Assembly (NCBI RefSeq): GCF_027941955.1
Contig: NZ_CP115960.1
Location: 4,158,001-4,222,000, forward strand
Length of the DNA stretch: 64,000 nt
Reading direction: 5' to 3'
DNA from: Sphingomonas sp. 7/4-4
GTDB lineage: Bacteria; Pseudomonadota; Alphaproteobacteria; Sphingomonadales; Sphingomonadaceae
Position numbers and translations under genes: made by a program. Under the pieces are notes generated by a model. That model was not told where the DNA came from. It worked only from the letters and a program-made list of their open reading frames with translations, and ran no database searches. Position 1 is the first letter of the stretch, and each line of letters opens with the position of its first letter. This document shows, piece by piece, positions 37,406 through 46,701 of the stretch.

Positions 37406-38624
37406 CCTTTTCGGCGAGATCGATCCGCCGCACCGGCTGCTGATGGGCCCGGGCCCGGTCAACGCGCATCCGCGCGTGCTGCGCGCGATGAGCGCGGATC
37501 TGCTCGGCCAGTTCGACCCCGAGATGACGGGGTATATGGAGCAGGTGATGGCGCTCTATCGCCCCATCTTCGGAACGGAGAATCGCTGGACCTTCCTGGT
37601 CGACGGCACCGCGCGCGCAGGGATCGAGGCGGCGCTCGTTTCGCTGCTCGCGCCCGGCGACACGCTGCTGGTGATCGATTTCGGCCGCTTCGGGCTGCTG
37701 CTGCGCGAGATCGGCGAGCGGATCGGCGCGAAGATCGAGATGCTCTCGGCGCCCTGGGGCGAGACCGTGCCGATCGACCAGATCGCCGCGGCGATCGAGC
37801 GCGTCGGGCCCAAGGTCGTCGCCTGCGTCCATGGCGATACCTCGACCACGATGGCGCAACCGCTCGACGGGCTGGGCGCGCTGTGCCGCGCGGCCGGGGC
37901 GTATTCCTATGTCGATGCCACCGCGACGATCGGCGGCATGGCGATCCGAGCCGACGAATGGGGGATCGACGTGGTTACCGGCGGGCTGCAGAAATGCCTG
38001 GGTGGGCCCTCGGGCTCGGCGCCGATCACGATCTCCGACCGCGCAGCCGAATACATCCTGTCACGCCGCCACATCGAAAAGGGCATTGCGCGCGCCGATC
38101 TCGCCAACGGCTCCGGCGCGCGGATCGGCTCGAACTATTTCGATCTGGCGATGGTCATGGACTATTGGTCCGACAAGCGGCTCAATCACCATACCGAAGC
38201 GACGACGATGCTCTACGGCGCGCGCGAATGCGCCCGCGTGGCGCTGGGCGAGGGACTCGAGGCGCGCTTCGCCCGCCACGCCGCGGCGGGCCGCGCGGTG
38301 ACCGCGGGGGCGCGGGCGCTGGGGCTGCAGGTCTATGGCGACGATCGTTTCCGGATGACCAACGTCACCGGCATCCTGATCCCCGAAGGGATCGACGGCG
38401 AGGCGGTGCGCCGCCGGATGCGCGAGGATTTCGAGATCGAGATCGGCACGGCCTTCGGCCCGCTCGCCGGCACGATGTGGCGGATCGGCGCGATGGGATA
38501 CAATGCGATGAAGCACAAGGTGGCGATCACGCTGAGCGCGCTCGAGGCGGTGCTGCGCGCCGAGGGCTTCACGGCGCCGGCGGGGGCGGGGGTCGACGCG
38601 GCGCTGGAGGCCTGGGCGGCATGA
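37395..38624 (+). CDS. hpxJ: (S)-Ureidoglycine-glyoxylate aminotransferase
   Basis: This is a class V PLP aminotransferase with 409 residues. The N-terminal MGPGPVNAHPRVLRAMSADL is the glyoxylate-aminotransferase signature. The PLP lysine is K200 in GGLQKCLGGPSGSAP, and the aspartate pairing with the pyridine nitrogen lies in YVDATATIGGM. In PucG/HpxJ it moves the amino group of ureidoglycine to glyoxylate, forming oxalurate and glycine, the branch that commits purine nitrogen to the oxalurate route. That outcome fits the presence of hpxXY, hpxZ and hpxW. It overlaps the upstream stop by 11 bases. Confidence 0.88.
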   Translation: MTPDLFGEIDPPHRLLMGPGPVNAHPRVLRAMSADLLGQFDPEMTGYMEQVMALYRPIFGTENRWTFLVDGTARAGIEAALVSLLAPGDTLLVIDFGRFGLLLREIGERIGAKIEMLSAPWGETVPIDQIAAAIERVGPKVVACVHGDTSTTMAQPLDGLGALCRAAGAYSYVDATATIGGMAIRADEWGIDVVTGGLQKCLGGPSGSAPITISDRAAEYILSRRHIEKGIARADLANGSGARIGSNYFDLAMVMDYWSDKRLNHHTEATTMLYGARECARVALGEGLEARFARHAAAGRAVTAGARALGLQVYGDDRFRMTNVTGILIPEGIDGEAVRRRMREDFEIEIGTAFGPLAGTMWRIGAMGYNAMKHKVAITLSALEAVLRAEGFTAPAGAGVDAALEAWAA

Positions 38625-39490
38625 CGCGCGACCTCATCGGCTACGGTGCGACGCCGCCCGATCCGCAGTGGCCCGGAGGCGCGCGTGTGGCGGTGAACTT
38701 CGTGATCAATTACGAAGAAGGGGCGGAGAACAGCGTGGTCAACGGGGACGCGGGAAGCGAGGCGTTCCTGTCGGACATGGTGGGGGCGGCGAGCCACCCG
38801 GCGCGGGCGATGGCGATGGAAAGCCTGTACGAATACGGCTCGCGCGCCGGCTTCTGGCGGCTGCACCGGTTGTTCGCCGACCGCGGCGTTCCGGTCACGG
38901 TGTTCGGCGTCGCAGCGGCGATGGCGGCGAACCCGGCAGCGGTGGACGCGATGCTGGCGACCGAGTGGGAAGTCGCCAGTCACGGCTATCGCTGGATCGA
39001 CTATCAGAACGTCCCCGAGGCAGTGGAACGCGAGCATATCGCCCGCGCGATCGAGATCCACCGGCGGCTCACCGGTGAGCGTCCGCTGGGCTGGTACCAG
39101 GGCCGCACCTCGCCCAACACCGGCCGGCTGGTCGCGGAGGAAGGCGGGTTCGTCTACGATGCCGACAGCTATGCCGACGACCTGCCTTATTATGCAGGCG
39201 GCCAGCTGATCGTGCCCTACAGCCTCGACGCCAACGACATGAAGATGGTCGCGCTCAACGGCTTCACCGAGGGAACGCAGTTCTTCCGCTACCTGGTCGA
39301 TACCTTCGAGCAGCTGCGCGAGGAGGGCGGGCGGATGATGTCGATCGGCCTGCACGGCCGCATCGCCGGCCGACCCGGGCGAACGATCGCCGTCGCCCGA
39401 TTCCTCGACCATGTGCTCCAGAGCGGCGATGCGTGGATCGCGCGCCGCATCGACATCGCGCGCCACTGGATGAAGGTCCACCCGCAATGA
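38621..39490 (+). CDS. puuE: Allantoinase, PuuE family
   Basis: This 289-residue metal-independent allantoinase of the polysaccharide-deacetylase superfamily includes VNFVINYEEGAENSVVNGD, ASHGYRWIDYQNVPEAVERE and GWYQGRTSPNTGRLV, all close to the PuuE pattern. It hydrolyses allantoin to allantoate. Four-base overlaps join it to both neighbours. Confidence 0.93.
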   Translation: MTRDLIGYGATPPDPQWPGGARVAVNFVINYEEGAENSVVNGDAGSEAFLSDMVGAASHPARAMAMESLYEYGSRAGFWRLHRLFADRGVPVTVFGVAAAMAANPAAVDAMLATEWEVASHGYRWIDYQNVPEAVEREHIARAIEIHRRLTGERPLGWYQGRTSPNTGRLVAEEGGFVYDADSYADDLPYYAGGQLIVPYSLDANDMKMVALNGFTEGTQFFRYLVDTFEQLREEGGRMMSIGLHGRIAGRPGRTIAVARFLDHVLQSGDAWIARRIDIARHWMKVHPQ

Positions 39491-39867
39491 TCATCGACGA
39501 TCCGCAGGCGCTCGCCGAGGTGACCGCCGCGTTCCACGAATATGAGCGCGCGCTGATGGCCGACGACGTCGCGGCGATGGACCGGCTGTTCCACGACGCG
39601 CCTACCACGGTGCGCTATGGTGTCGGCGAAACACTCTACGGGATCGAAGAGATCCGCGCGTTCCGCAAGGGCCGCGGCGGATCGCCGCAGCGCCGCCTCG
39701 GCCGAGTCGCGATCACGACGTACGGGTCCGACCTCGCCAGCGCCAACGCCGAATTCTTCCGCGAAGGGACCGAGCGGCGCGGACGCCAGAGCCAGATTTG
39801 GGTCCGGTTCGCCGATGGCTGGAAGGTGGTGGCCGCCCACGTCTCGCTGGAAGGAAGCACCTCGTGA
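39487..39867 (+). CDS. hpxZ: HpxZ / AtzH-like protein (DUF3225)
   Basis: This 126-residue NTF2-like fold protein includes ALMADDVAAMDRLFHDAPTT, VRYGVGETLYGIEEIRAFRK and WVRFADGWKVVAAHVSLEG. It matches the DUF3225 family, named HpxZ or AtzH, which occurs with AtzG/AtzE pairs. In the cyanurate system AtzH acts on a dicarboxylated urea derivative. Here it probably works with HpxXY on the oxalurate breakdown products. The start ATG at 39487 overlaps the puuE stop. Confidence 0.85.
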   Translation: MIIDDPQALAEVTAAFHEYERALMADDVAAMDRLFHDAPTTVRYGVGETLYGIEEIRAFRKGRGGSPQRRLGRVAITTYGSDLASANAEFFREGTERRGRQSQIWVRFADGWKVVAAHVSLEGSTS

Positions 39868-40343
39868 CCGGGAGCGCCGAGCGTGCAGCCTTCATCGCGC
39901 GGCACGGCGCATTGTTCGAGCACAGCCTTTGGGTGGTGGCGCGCGCTGCCGAACGGCTGCCCTTGCCCGATCTCCATGCCGGGCTGATGCAGGTCGTCCG
40001 CGACGCGACGCACGACGAGCAACTCGCATTGATCCGCGCGCACCCCGAACTCGCCGGCAAGGCCGCGGTCGACGGCAGCCTCACCGAGGCTTCCGCCGCC
40101 GAGCAGGCGAGCGTGGGCCTCGACCGGCTGACCCGGGACGAGTTCGATCGCTTCCACGCGCTCAATCGCGCTTATGTCGACCGGTTCGGCTTTCCCTTCA
40201 TCCTCTGCGTCCGGCTGACCGACAAAGCGGGGATCCTCGCCGCGATGGAACGCCGGCTGGGCAATGATCGCGACACCGAGATCGCCACCGCGATCGAACA
40301 GATCGGCGAGATCGTCCGGTTCCGGCTGGAGCTGGCGCCATGA
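39864..40343 (+). CDS. uraD: 2-Oxo-4-hydroxy-4-carboxy-5-ureidoimidazoline decarboxylase
   Basis: This 159-residue helical OHCU decarboxylase is the third enzyme of urate breakdown and yields (S)-allantoin. The catalytic histidine is in IRAHPELAGKAA; the C-terminal RFGFPFILCVR is the family substrate segment. The start is GTG, overlapping hpxZ, and the stop overlaps the flavoprotein gene. It is grouped with uraH only one gene away. Confidence 0.93.
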   Translation: MTGSAERAAFIARHGALFEHSLWVVARAAERLPLPDLHAGLMQVVRDATHDEQLALIRAHPELAGKAAVDGSLTEASAAEQASVGLDRLTRDEFDRFHALNRAYVDRFGFPFILCVRLTDKAGILAAMERRLGNDRDTEIATAIEQIGEIVRFRLELAP

Positions 40344-41730
40344 GCCTCGCGCAGCTCGAAGCGCGCGTCGCGCACGACCTCGCCTGCCTCAACTTCGGCG
40401 AGCCCGACTGGCTGGTGCCGCGCAGCCACGCCGAGGGGCACGTCCATGACGTCGTCATCATCGGCGGCGGGCAATCGGGACTCGGCGCGGCGTTCGGACT
40501 GCTGCGCGAGCGCATCTCGAACCTGCTGATCCTCGACGAGAACCCCGCCGGCTTTGAGGGGCCGTGGGACACTTATGCGCGGATGGCGACCTTGCGCACC
40601 CCAAGCATCTCGGCGCGATCGAGCAGGGCGTCGCGTCGCTCAGCTTCCGCGCCTGGTGGGAGGCGCAGCACGGCGCCGGGGGCTGGGAGGCGCTGGGCAA
40701 GATCCCGCGGCGCGAATGGATGGCGTATCTGCGCTGGTACCGCGGCGTGCTGCGGCTGCCGGTGCGCAACGACGCGCGCGTGGCGCTGATCGAGCCGGTC
40801 GACGGCATCCACAAGCTCCATCTGGCCGGCGGGGAGACGCTGCTGGCGCGCAAGGTGGTCCTCGCCACCGGAATCCAGGGCGGCGGGCATTGGCATACCC
40901 CGCCGATGATCGAGGAAGCGCTCGCCCCGCACCGTTACGCGCATACCGCAGACGCGATCGACTATGCCGCGCTGGCGGGCAAGCGCATCGCGATTCTCGG
41001 CGGCGGCGCCTCGGCATTCGACAACGCGCAGGCAGCGCTGTCCGCCGGGGTAGAGGTCGCGCACGTCTTCATGCGCCGCAAGCGGATGCCGCGGATCAAC
41101 CCGATCCGCTTCATGGAGCGGGCCGGGATCATCCCGCGCTATCCGGTGCTCGACGATGCGGCGAAGTACCAACTGATGGCGGCGTTCTTCCGCCACAACC
41201 AGCCGCCGACCATCGACATGTTCGAGGCGGCGGCAGCCTTTCCAGGGTTCGAGCTGCATCTCGGCAGTCCGTGGCTGGCGGTCGAGGAGACCGGCGACTC
41301 GGTGCGGGTCAGCACGCCGCACGGGCGCCATGACTACGACTTCCTCGTGCTCTCGACTGGGCTCGTCACCGATCCTGCGCTGCGCCCGGAACTGGCGCTG
41401 GTCCAGGATCGCATCGCTCGCTGGGGCGATCGCTACCCTGCACCCGAGCCCAACCCGCTGCTCGATGCGCACCCTTATCTCGGCCCGGGTTTCGAGCTTC
41501 TCGCGCGCGATCCCGACGACGTGCTTCTCCACGGGCTGTTCGCGTTCAATTATTCGGCGCTGATCAGCCTGGGGCTTTCGGCATCGGCGATCTCGGGGCT
41601 CAAGCACGCGCTGCCTAGGCTGGTGAGCGGCGTCGCCGACCAGCTCTTCCGCGATGACGAAGCCGCGATCCTCGCCGACTTCCACGCCTTCGCCGAACCC
41701 GAATTCACTGTCGAATGGCCCCGCGCATGA
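40340..41730 (+). CDS. hpyO: FAD/NAD(P)-binding monooxygenase, candidate urate hydroxylase (HpyO-like; one frameshift)
   Basis: This flavoprotein has about 463 residues when frame-corrected. A first dinucleotide fold is at VVIIGGGQSGLGAAFGLLRE (near residues 34-53) and a second at RIAILGGGASAFDNAQAALS. It is related to flavin monooxygenases and not to PHBH-type HpxO. One C is missing at 40599-40602 before KHLGAIEQGVASLSF. It lies between uraD and uraH, and no uricase, PuuD or HpxO gene is in the cluster. From memory, HpyO of Xanthomonas is a flavoprotein urate hydroxylase unrelated to HpxO, so this is probably its equivalent, converting urate to 5-hydroxyisourate. That assignment is by context. 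Confidence 0.6.
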
Positions 41731-42059
41731 CCAGCCTCAGCACCCATGTTCTCGACACCACGCATGGCCGCCCCGCCGCAGGCATCGCCGTTCGATTGCT
41801 CCAGGGCGACACGCCGCTGTTCGAGGGCGTAACCGATGCCGATGGCCGCTGCCCGGCGCTGCGCGACCTTACGGTCACGCCGGGCGCCTACCGCCTCGAA
41901 TTCGCCGTGGCCGATTATTTCCGCGCCGCGGGCCTGACCCTGACCGAGCCGCCTTTCCTCGATCGCATCGGCCTCGATTTCGGCATCGCCGACAGCGGGC
42001 ATTATCACGTGCCGCTGCTCGTTTCGCCGTTCGGCTATTCCACCTATCGGGGCAGCTGA
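41727..42059 (+). CDS. uraH: 5-Hydroxyisourate hydrolase (transthyretin-like)
   Basis: This 110-residue tetrameric hydrolase opens the ring of 5-hydroxyisourate. It has the N-terminal signature STHVLDTTHGRPAAGIAVRL, the middle GAYRLEFAVADYFRA and the invariant C-terminal YRGS. ATG at 41727 is chosen because it overlaps the preceding stop and gives the canonical N-terminus. Confidence 0.95.
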   Translation: MTSLSTHVLDTTHGRPAAGIAVRLLQGDTPLFEGVTDADGRCPALRDLTVTPGAYRLEFAVADYFRAAGLTLTEPPFLDRIGLDFGIADSGHYHVPLLVSPFGYSTYRGS

Positions 42060-42060
42060 G

Positions 42061-43470
42061 ATGGACGATTCCATCCGCTTCCTGCTCGACGGTGAAGTGA
42101 TCGAGATCGCCGCGCCCGATCCCACGGGCACGCTGCTCGACTTGCTGCGCTATCGGCTCCGCCGTACCGGCACCAAGGAAGGCTGCGCCGAGGGCGATTG
42201 CGGCGCCTGCACCGTCGCGCTGGGGACCCTGGACGGAGAGATGGTGCGGTGGCGCGCGGTCAACGCCTGCATCCTGTTCCTGCCGATGCTCGACGGCAAG
42301 GCGCTGATGACCGTCGAGAGCCTGTCCAGAGGCGGCGCGCTCCATCCGGTCCAGCAGGCGCTTGTCGACGGCCATGGATCGCAATGCGGCTTTTGCACGC
42401 CCGGCTTCGTGATGTCGCTCTACGCGCGCAGCATCGCCGCGGAGGGGACCGAAGACCTGCCGGTGGGCGACGTGCTCGCGGGCAATCTGTGCCGCTGCAC
42501 CGGCTATGGTCCCATCCTCGCGGCGGGCGAGGCGAACCCACCCGTTGCCTCGGTGGCGGACCCGGCGATGGTGGCGACGCTCAAGGGCCTCCAGCGCAGC
42601 AAAGCGCTGTCGCTGCCCGGCATCTTCGTGCCGCGTACCGCCGACGAGCTTTCGGTCTTCGTCGCGGCCAATCCGCAGGCACGGATCGTCGCGGGCGCGA
42701 CCGATATCGGACTCTGGGTAACCAAGCAGTTGCGGGAGATCGACAGCCTCGTCTTCATAAGCGACGTCGCCGATCTCAAGGTGATCGAGGAGACGCCCGA
42801 GGGTCTCACGCTCGGCGCCAATGTCCGCTACAGCGAGGCGCGCGGGGCCCTGGTGCGGCTCCACCCCGAGCTCGGCGAACTGATCCGCCGGATCGGCGGG
42901 CTCCAGGTGCGCAACGCCGGGACGATCGGCGGCAACATCGCCAACGGCTCGCCGATCGGCGACATGCCACCCGCGCTGATCGCGCTCGGTGCGACGCTGA
43001 CGCTGCGCCGCGGCGACACGCGCCGCACCCTGCCGCTCGAGGACTTCTTCCTAGCCTATGGCAACCAGGACCGTGCACCGGGCGAATGGGTGGAGCGCAT
43101 CCATATTCCGCGACCGGCGCCCGACACGCTCGTTCGGATCGTCAAGCTGTCGAAGCGTTTCGACAGCGACATCTCCAGCCTGTGCGCGGCATTCGTGCTG
43201 CCGATCGTCGATGGCGTGATCGGCGATGCGCGCATCGCGTTCGGCGGGATGGCGGGCATTCCCTCCCGTGCGCCTGCCTGCGAGGCGGCGCTGCGCGGCA
43301 GGCGCTGGACCCCCGAGACGCTCGATGCCGCGGCGGAGGCGCTGCGTGCGGATTTCACGCCGCTCGACGATTTGCGCGGATCGTCCGAATATCGTCTCGC
43401 GGCGGCGGGCAATCTGCTGCGCCGGCTATGGCACGAGCAAGCGGACGCGCCGGACCTGGCGCATGTCTGA
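42061..43470 (+). CDS. xdhA: Xanthine dehydrogenase small subunit (2Fe-2S and FAD)
   Basis: This 469-residue subunit carries two [2Fe-2S] clusters (CAEGDCGACTVALG; HGSQCGFCTPGFVMSLYA; LCRCTGYGPI) in residues 1-165. An FAD domain of the CODH type follows (IVAGATDIGLWVTKQLREID; LQVRNAGTIGGNIANGSPIG). It passes electrons from the molybdenum site to NAD+. It starts one base after uraH and overlaps xdhB by eight bases. Confidence 0.96.
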   Translation: MDDSIRFLLDGEVIEIAAPDPTGTLLDLLRYRLRRTGTKEGCAEGDCGACTVALGTLDGEMVRWRAVNACILFLPMLDGKALMTVESLSRGGALHPVQQALVDGHGSQCGFCTPGFVMSLYARSIAAEGTEDLPVGDVLAGNLCRCTGYGPILAAGEANPPVASVADPAMVATLKGLQRSKALSLPGIFVPRTADELSVFVAANPQARIVAGATDIGLWVTKQLREIDSLVFISDVADLKVIEETPEGLTLGANVRYSEARGALVRLHPELGELIRRIGGLQVRNAGTIGGNIANGSPIGDMPPALIALGATLTLRRGDTRRTLPLEDFFLAYGNQDRAPGEWVERIHIPRPAPDTLVRIVKLSKRFDSDISSLCAAFVLPIVDGVIGDARIAFGGMAGIPSRAPACEAALRGRRWTPETLDAAAEALRADFTPLDDLRGSSEYRLAAAGNLLRRLWHEQADAPDLAHV

Positions 43471-45772
43471 GGTCGATCCGATCCGCCCGGGCGCAGTGCA
43501 CCAGTCGCTGCGCCACGACAGCGCCGACCTGCATGTCGCGGGCACTGCCGCCTATGTCGACGATCTGCCCGAGCCGCCGGGGCTACTCCATTGTGCGTTC
43601 GGGCACGCGGACGACGGCCATTCGCGGATCGTCTCGCTCGATCTCGAAGCGGTGCGCGCAACGCCCGGCGTGGTCGCGGTCTACACCGCCGCCGACATCC
43701 CAGGCGCGAACGACGTCAGCCCGGTGGCGGGCGATGACCGGCTGCTGGCGGAGGAGGTCGTGCTCTACCCGGGCCAGCCGCTATTCCTCGTCGCCGCGAC
43801 CAGCACGCGTGCCGCGCGGACGGCCGCGCGGGCGGGAAGGGTGGTCAGCGAGCCGCTTCCCGCGCTCGTCACGATCGCCGATGCCGTCGCGGCCAGGTCG
43901 CTGATCGAGGCGAGCCAGGTCATGCGCCGCGGCGATGCCGATGCCGCGCTCGCCGCCGCGCCGCACCGCCTTTCGGGTCGTGTCGAGATGGGCGGGCAGG
44001 AGCATTTCTATCTCGAGGGCCAGGCCGCGCTCGCCACGCCCGGCGAGCACGGCCAGATCCACCTGTTGAGCTCGACCCAGCATCCGAGCGAGATCCAGCA
44101 TCTCGTCGCCAAGATGCTCGGGCGCAGCCATGCCGAGGTGACGGTCGAGGTCCGCCGGATGGGCGGGGCCTTCGGCGGCAAGGAAACCCAGGCCGCCGCC
44201 TTTGCCGCCGCCGCCGCGCTCGTCGCGAGCAAGACGGGCCGCCCCGCCAAGTTCCGCGCCGATCGCGACGACGACATGGTCGCCACCGGCAAGCGCCATG
44301 AATTCGTGATCGACTATGACGTGGGCTTCGACGACGCGGGCCGGATCGAAGGCATTCGCCTCGAGCTCGCCTCACGCTGCGGCGCCACTGCCGATCTGTC
44401 ACCTGCGATCAACGACCGGGCGATGTTCCATTCGGACAATTGCTATTTCCTTCCCGCGGTTGAGATCGTCAGCCACCGGTTGAAGACGCACACGGTGTCG
44501 AACACCGCGTTCCGCGGTTTCGGTGGGCCGCAGGGGATGCTGGGAATCGAGCGCGTGATCGATGCGATCGCGACGCATCTCGGGCGCGATCCGCTCGATG
44601 TCCGCCGCGCCAATTTCTATGGCCCCGGGCGGGACGTCACTCCCTATCACATGCGGGTCGAGGACAATGTCGCACCCGACCTTGTCGCCGAGCTCGCCGA
44701 GCGTGCCGATTATGCGCGGCGCCGCGACGAAATCGCTGCGTTCAATGCCGCGAGCCCGGTGGTCAAGAAGGGGCTGGCGCTGACTCCGGTCAAGTTCGGG
44801 ATCAGCTTCACCACCACGCACCTCAACCAGGCCGGCGCGCTGGTGCTGGTCTATGCCGACGGTTCGATCCATCTCAATCATGGCGGCACCGAGATGGGGC
44901 AGGGTCTCCACACCAAGATCGCCCAGATCGTAGCCGACGTGTTCGCGGTGCCGGTCGAGACAGTGAAGATCGCGGCGACGCGCACCGACAAGGTGCCCAA
45001 CACATCGGCAACCGCCGCCTCTTCGGGCGCCGACTTGAACGGCATGGCCGCGTACAACGCCGCTGTCACGATCCGCGAGCGGCTGGTCGCGTTCGCCGCA
45101 GGCAGGTTCGGTGTGCCGCCCGAGGCGGTGCGCTTCACGCAGGGCGAAATGGTCGCGGGCGCGGAGACGATGCCCTTCGCCACGCTTTGCCGGATGGCGC
45201 ATCTCGGCCGCATTTCGCTGGCGTCGACCGGCTTCTACGCCACCCCCGACATCCATTACGATCGCGCCACCCACACCGGCCGCCCGTTTCTCTATTTCGC
45301 CTATGGCGCGGCGCTGAGCGAAGTCGCGGTCGATACGCTCAGCGGCGAGCATCGCGTGCTCGCGGTCGACATCCTCCACGATGTCGGGCGCTCGCTCAAT
45401 CCGGCGATCGACCTGGGCCAGATCGAGGGAGGGTTCATCCAGGGCATGGGCTGGCTGACCACCGAGGAGCTGGTCTATGACACGCGCGGCCGGCTGCGCA
45501 CCCACGCCCCCTCGACCTACAAGATTCCCACCGCCAACGATCGCCCGCGTCGCATGCAGATCGCGATCTGGGAACGCGGGCGCAATGCCGCACCGACGAT
45601 CCACCGGTCCAAGGCGGTGGGCGAACCCCCGCTCATGCTCGCGATCTCGGTGTTCAGCGCCCTGACCCAGGCGGTCGCTGCCGCGGCGCCCGGCAAGGGG
45701 CTGCCCAGCCTCGACGCGCCGGCCACCCCCGAGCGGATCCTCGCGGCGATCGCCGAGTTGCGCGCGCGATGA
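43463..45772 (+). CDS. xdhB: Xanthine dehydrogenase molybdopterin subunit
   Basis: This 769-residue catalytic subunit oxidises hypoxanthine and xanthine to urate. Substrate and cofactor residues appear in GGQEHFYLEGQAALATPGE, RRMGGAFGGKETQAAAFAA, NTAFRGFGGPQGMLGIERV (arginine) and KAVGEPPLMLAISVF (catalytic glutamate). It is the largest gene of the operon and is intact. The frame continues into xdhC with a four-base overlap. Confidence 0.96.
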   Translation: MSEVDPIRPGAVHQSLRHDSADLHVAGTAAYVDDLPEPPGLLHCAFGHADDGHSRIVSLDLEAVRATPGVVAVYTAADIPGANDVSPVAGDDRLLAEEVVLYPGQPLFLVAATSTRAARTAARAGRVVSEPLPALVTIADAVAARSLIEASQVMRRGDADAALAAAPHRLSGRVEMGGQEHFYLEGQAALATPGEHGQIHLLSSTQHPSEIQHLVAKMLGRSHAEVTVEVRRMGGAFGGKETQAAAFAAAAALVASKTGRPAKFRADRDDDMVATGKRHEFVIDYDVGFDDAGRIEGIRLELASRCGATADLSPAINDRAMFHSDNCYFLPAVEIVSHRLKTHTVSNTAFRGFGGPQGMLGIERVIDAIATHLGRDPLDVRRANFYGPGRDVTPYHMRVEDNVAPDLVAELAERADYARRRDEIAAFNAASPVVKKGLALTPVKFGISFTTTHLNQAGALVLVYADGSIHLNHGGTEMGQGLHTKIAQIVADVFAVPVETVKIAATRTDKVPNTSATAASSGADLNGMAAYNAAVTIRERLVAFAAGRFGVPPEAVRFTQGEMVAGAETMPFATLCRMAHLGRISLASTGFYATPDIHYDRATHTGRPFLYFAYGAALSEVAVDTLSGEHRVLAVDILHDVGRSLNPAIDLGQIEGGFIQGMGWLTTEELVYDTRGRLRTHAPSTYKIPTANDRPRRMQIAIWERGRNAAPTIHRSKAVGEPPLMLAISVFSALTQAVAAAAPGKGLPSLDAPATPERILAAIAELRAR

Positions 45773-46701
45773 GCGAGTGGCTGGCGGCCTTGCGCGCGGC
45801 GTGGCGGCACGAACCGGTCGCGCTGGTGACGATCCTCGCCACCGAAGGCTCGTCGCCGCGCGGCGCGGGCACGCGGATGGCGGTGACTGCACACGAGGCG
45901 GCCGGCACGATCGGCGGCGGCGCGCTCGAACTGCGCGCGACCGAGCAGGCGCGCGCGATCCTCGCCCAGCCGCCGGGCACGTGGCGGGTGCAGGATTGGC
46001 CGCTGGGGCCGCTGCTCGGGCAATGCTGCGGCGGGCAGGTGCGGCTGCTGGTCGAGCATTTCGCGGCGCCCGAAGCCGGCGCGTGGGACTGGACCGAGCA
46101 TGTCGCGCGCGGCGAGCCGGTCGCCGCCTGCTTCGACGGAGAGGCGGCGCCGATCCGGCGGGTTCCGGCGGAAGATGCCGCGGGGATCGCCCCGCCGCTG
46201 CCGCCGCGCAGCCCCAAGCCTGGCGCCGGCATGCATTTCCTGGAGCCCGACGAAGGCCGCGCATACCGTCCGCTGCTGATGTTCGGCGCGGGGCATGTCG
46301 GCATCGCCATCGCCGAGCGGTTGCCGCGCTTGCCCTTCCGCCTTTCCTGGTTCGATACTCGCGCGGATCGGGGTCTTCCGGGCGTGTCGGTGCAGGAGGA
46401 GGACGCGCTGCTTGCTTGTGCGGGCGAGGCAGGGCCCGACGCGGCGGTGCTGATCTTCACGCACGATCATGGGCTCGATTACCGCCTCGCTTCCGCGGCG
46501 CTGCGTTCGCAGGCGCGGTTCGTCGGACTGATCGGATCGGCGACCAAGCGCGCACGCTTCCTCTCGCGGTTCGCCGCCGACGGCGTCGATGCCGCGCGGC
46601 TGACCTGCCCGATCGGAATCCCGGACCTCGCCGACAAGCACCCTGACGTGATCGCGATCGCGGTGATCGCGCAGTTGCTGCTGCTGGATAGCGATCGATG
46701 A
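45769..46701 (+). CDS. xdhC: Xanthine dehydrogenase accessory protein XdhC
   Basis: This 310-residue chaperone binds and sulfurates the molybdenum cofactor and inserts it into XdhB. The N-terminal XdhC domain reads VTILATEGSSPRGAGTRMAV and GQCCGGQVRLLVEHF. The C-terminal Rossmann domain is LLMFGAGHVGIAIAERLPRL, with FTHDHGLDYRLASAALRSQA. It is coupled to both neighbours. Confidence 0.95.
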   Translation: MSEWLAALRAAWRHEPVALVTILATEGSSPRGAGTRMAVTAHEAAGTIGGGALELRATEQARAILAQPPGTWRVQDWPLGPLLGQCCGGQVRLLVEHFAAPEAGAWDWTEHVARGEPVAACFDGEAAPIRRVPAEDAAGIAPPLPPRSPKPGAGMHFLEPDEGRAYRPLLMFGAGHVGIAIAERLPRLPFRLSWFDTRADRGLPGVSVQEEDALLACAGEAGPDAAVLIFTHDHGLDYRLASAALRSQARFVGLIGSATKRARFLSRFAADGVDAARLTCPIGIPDLADKHPDVIAIAVIAQLLLLDSDR

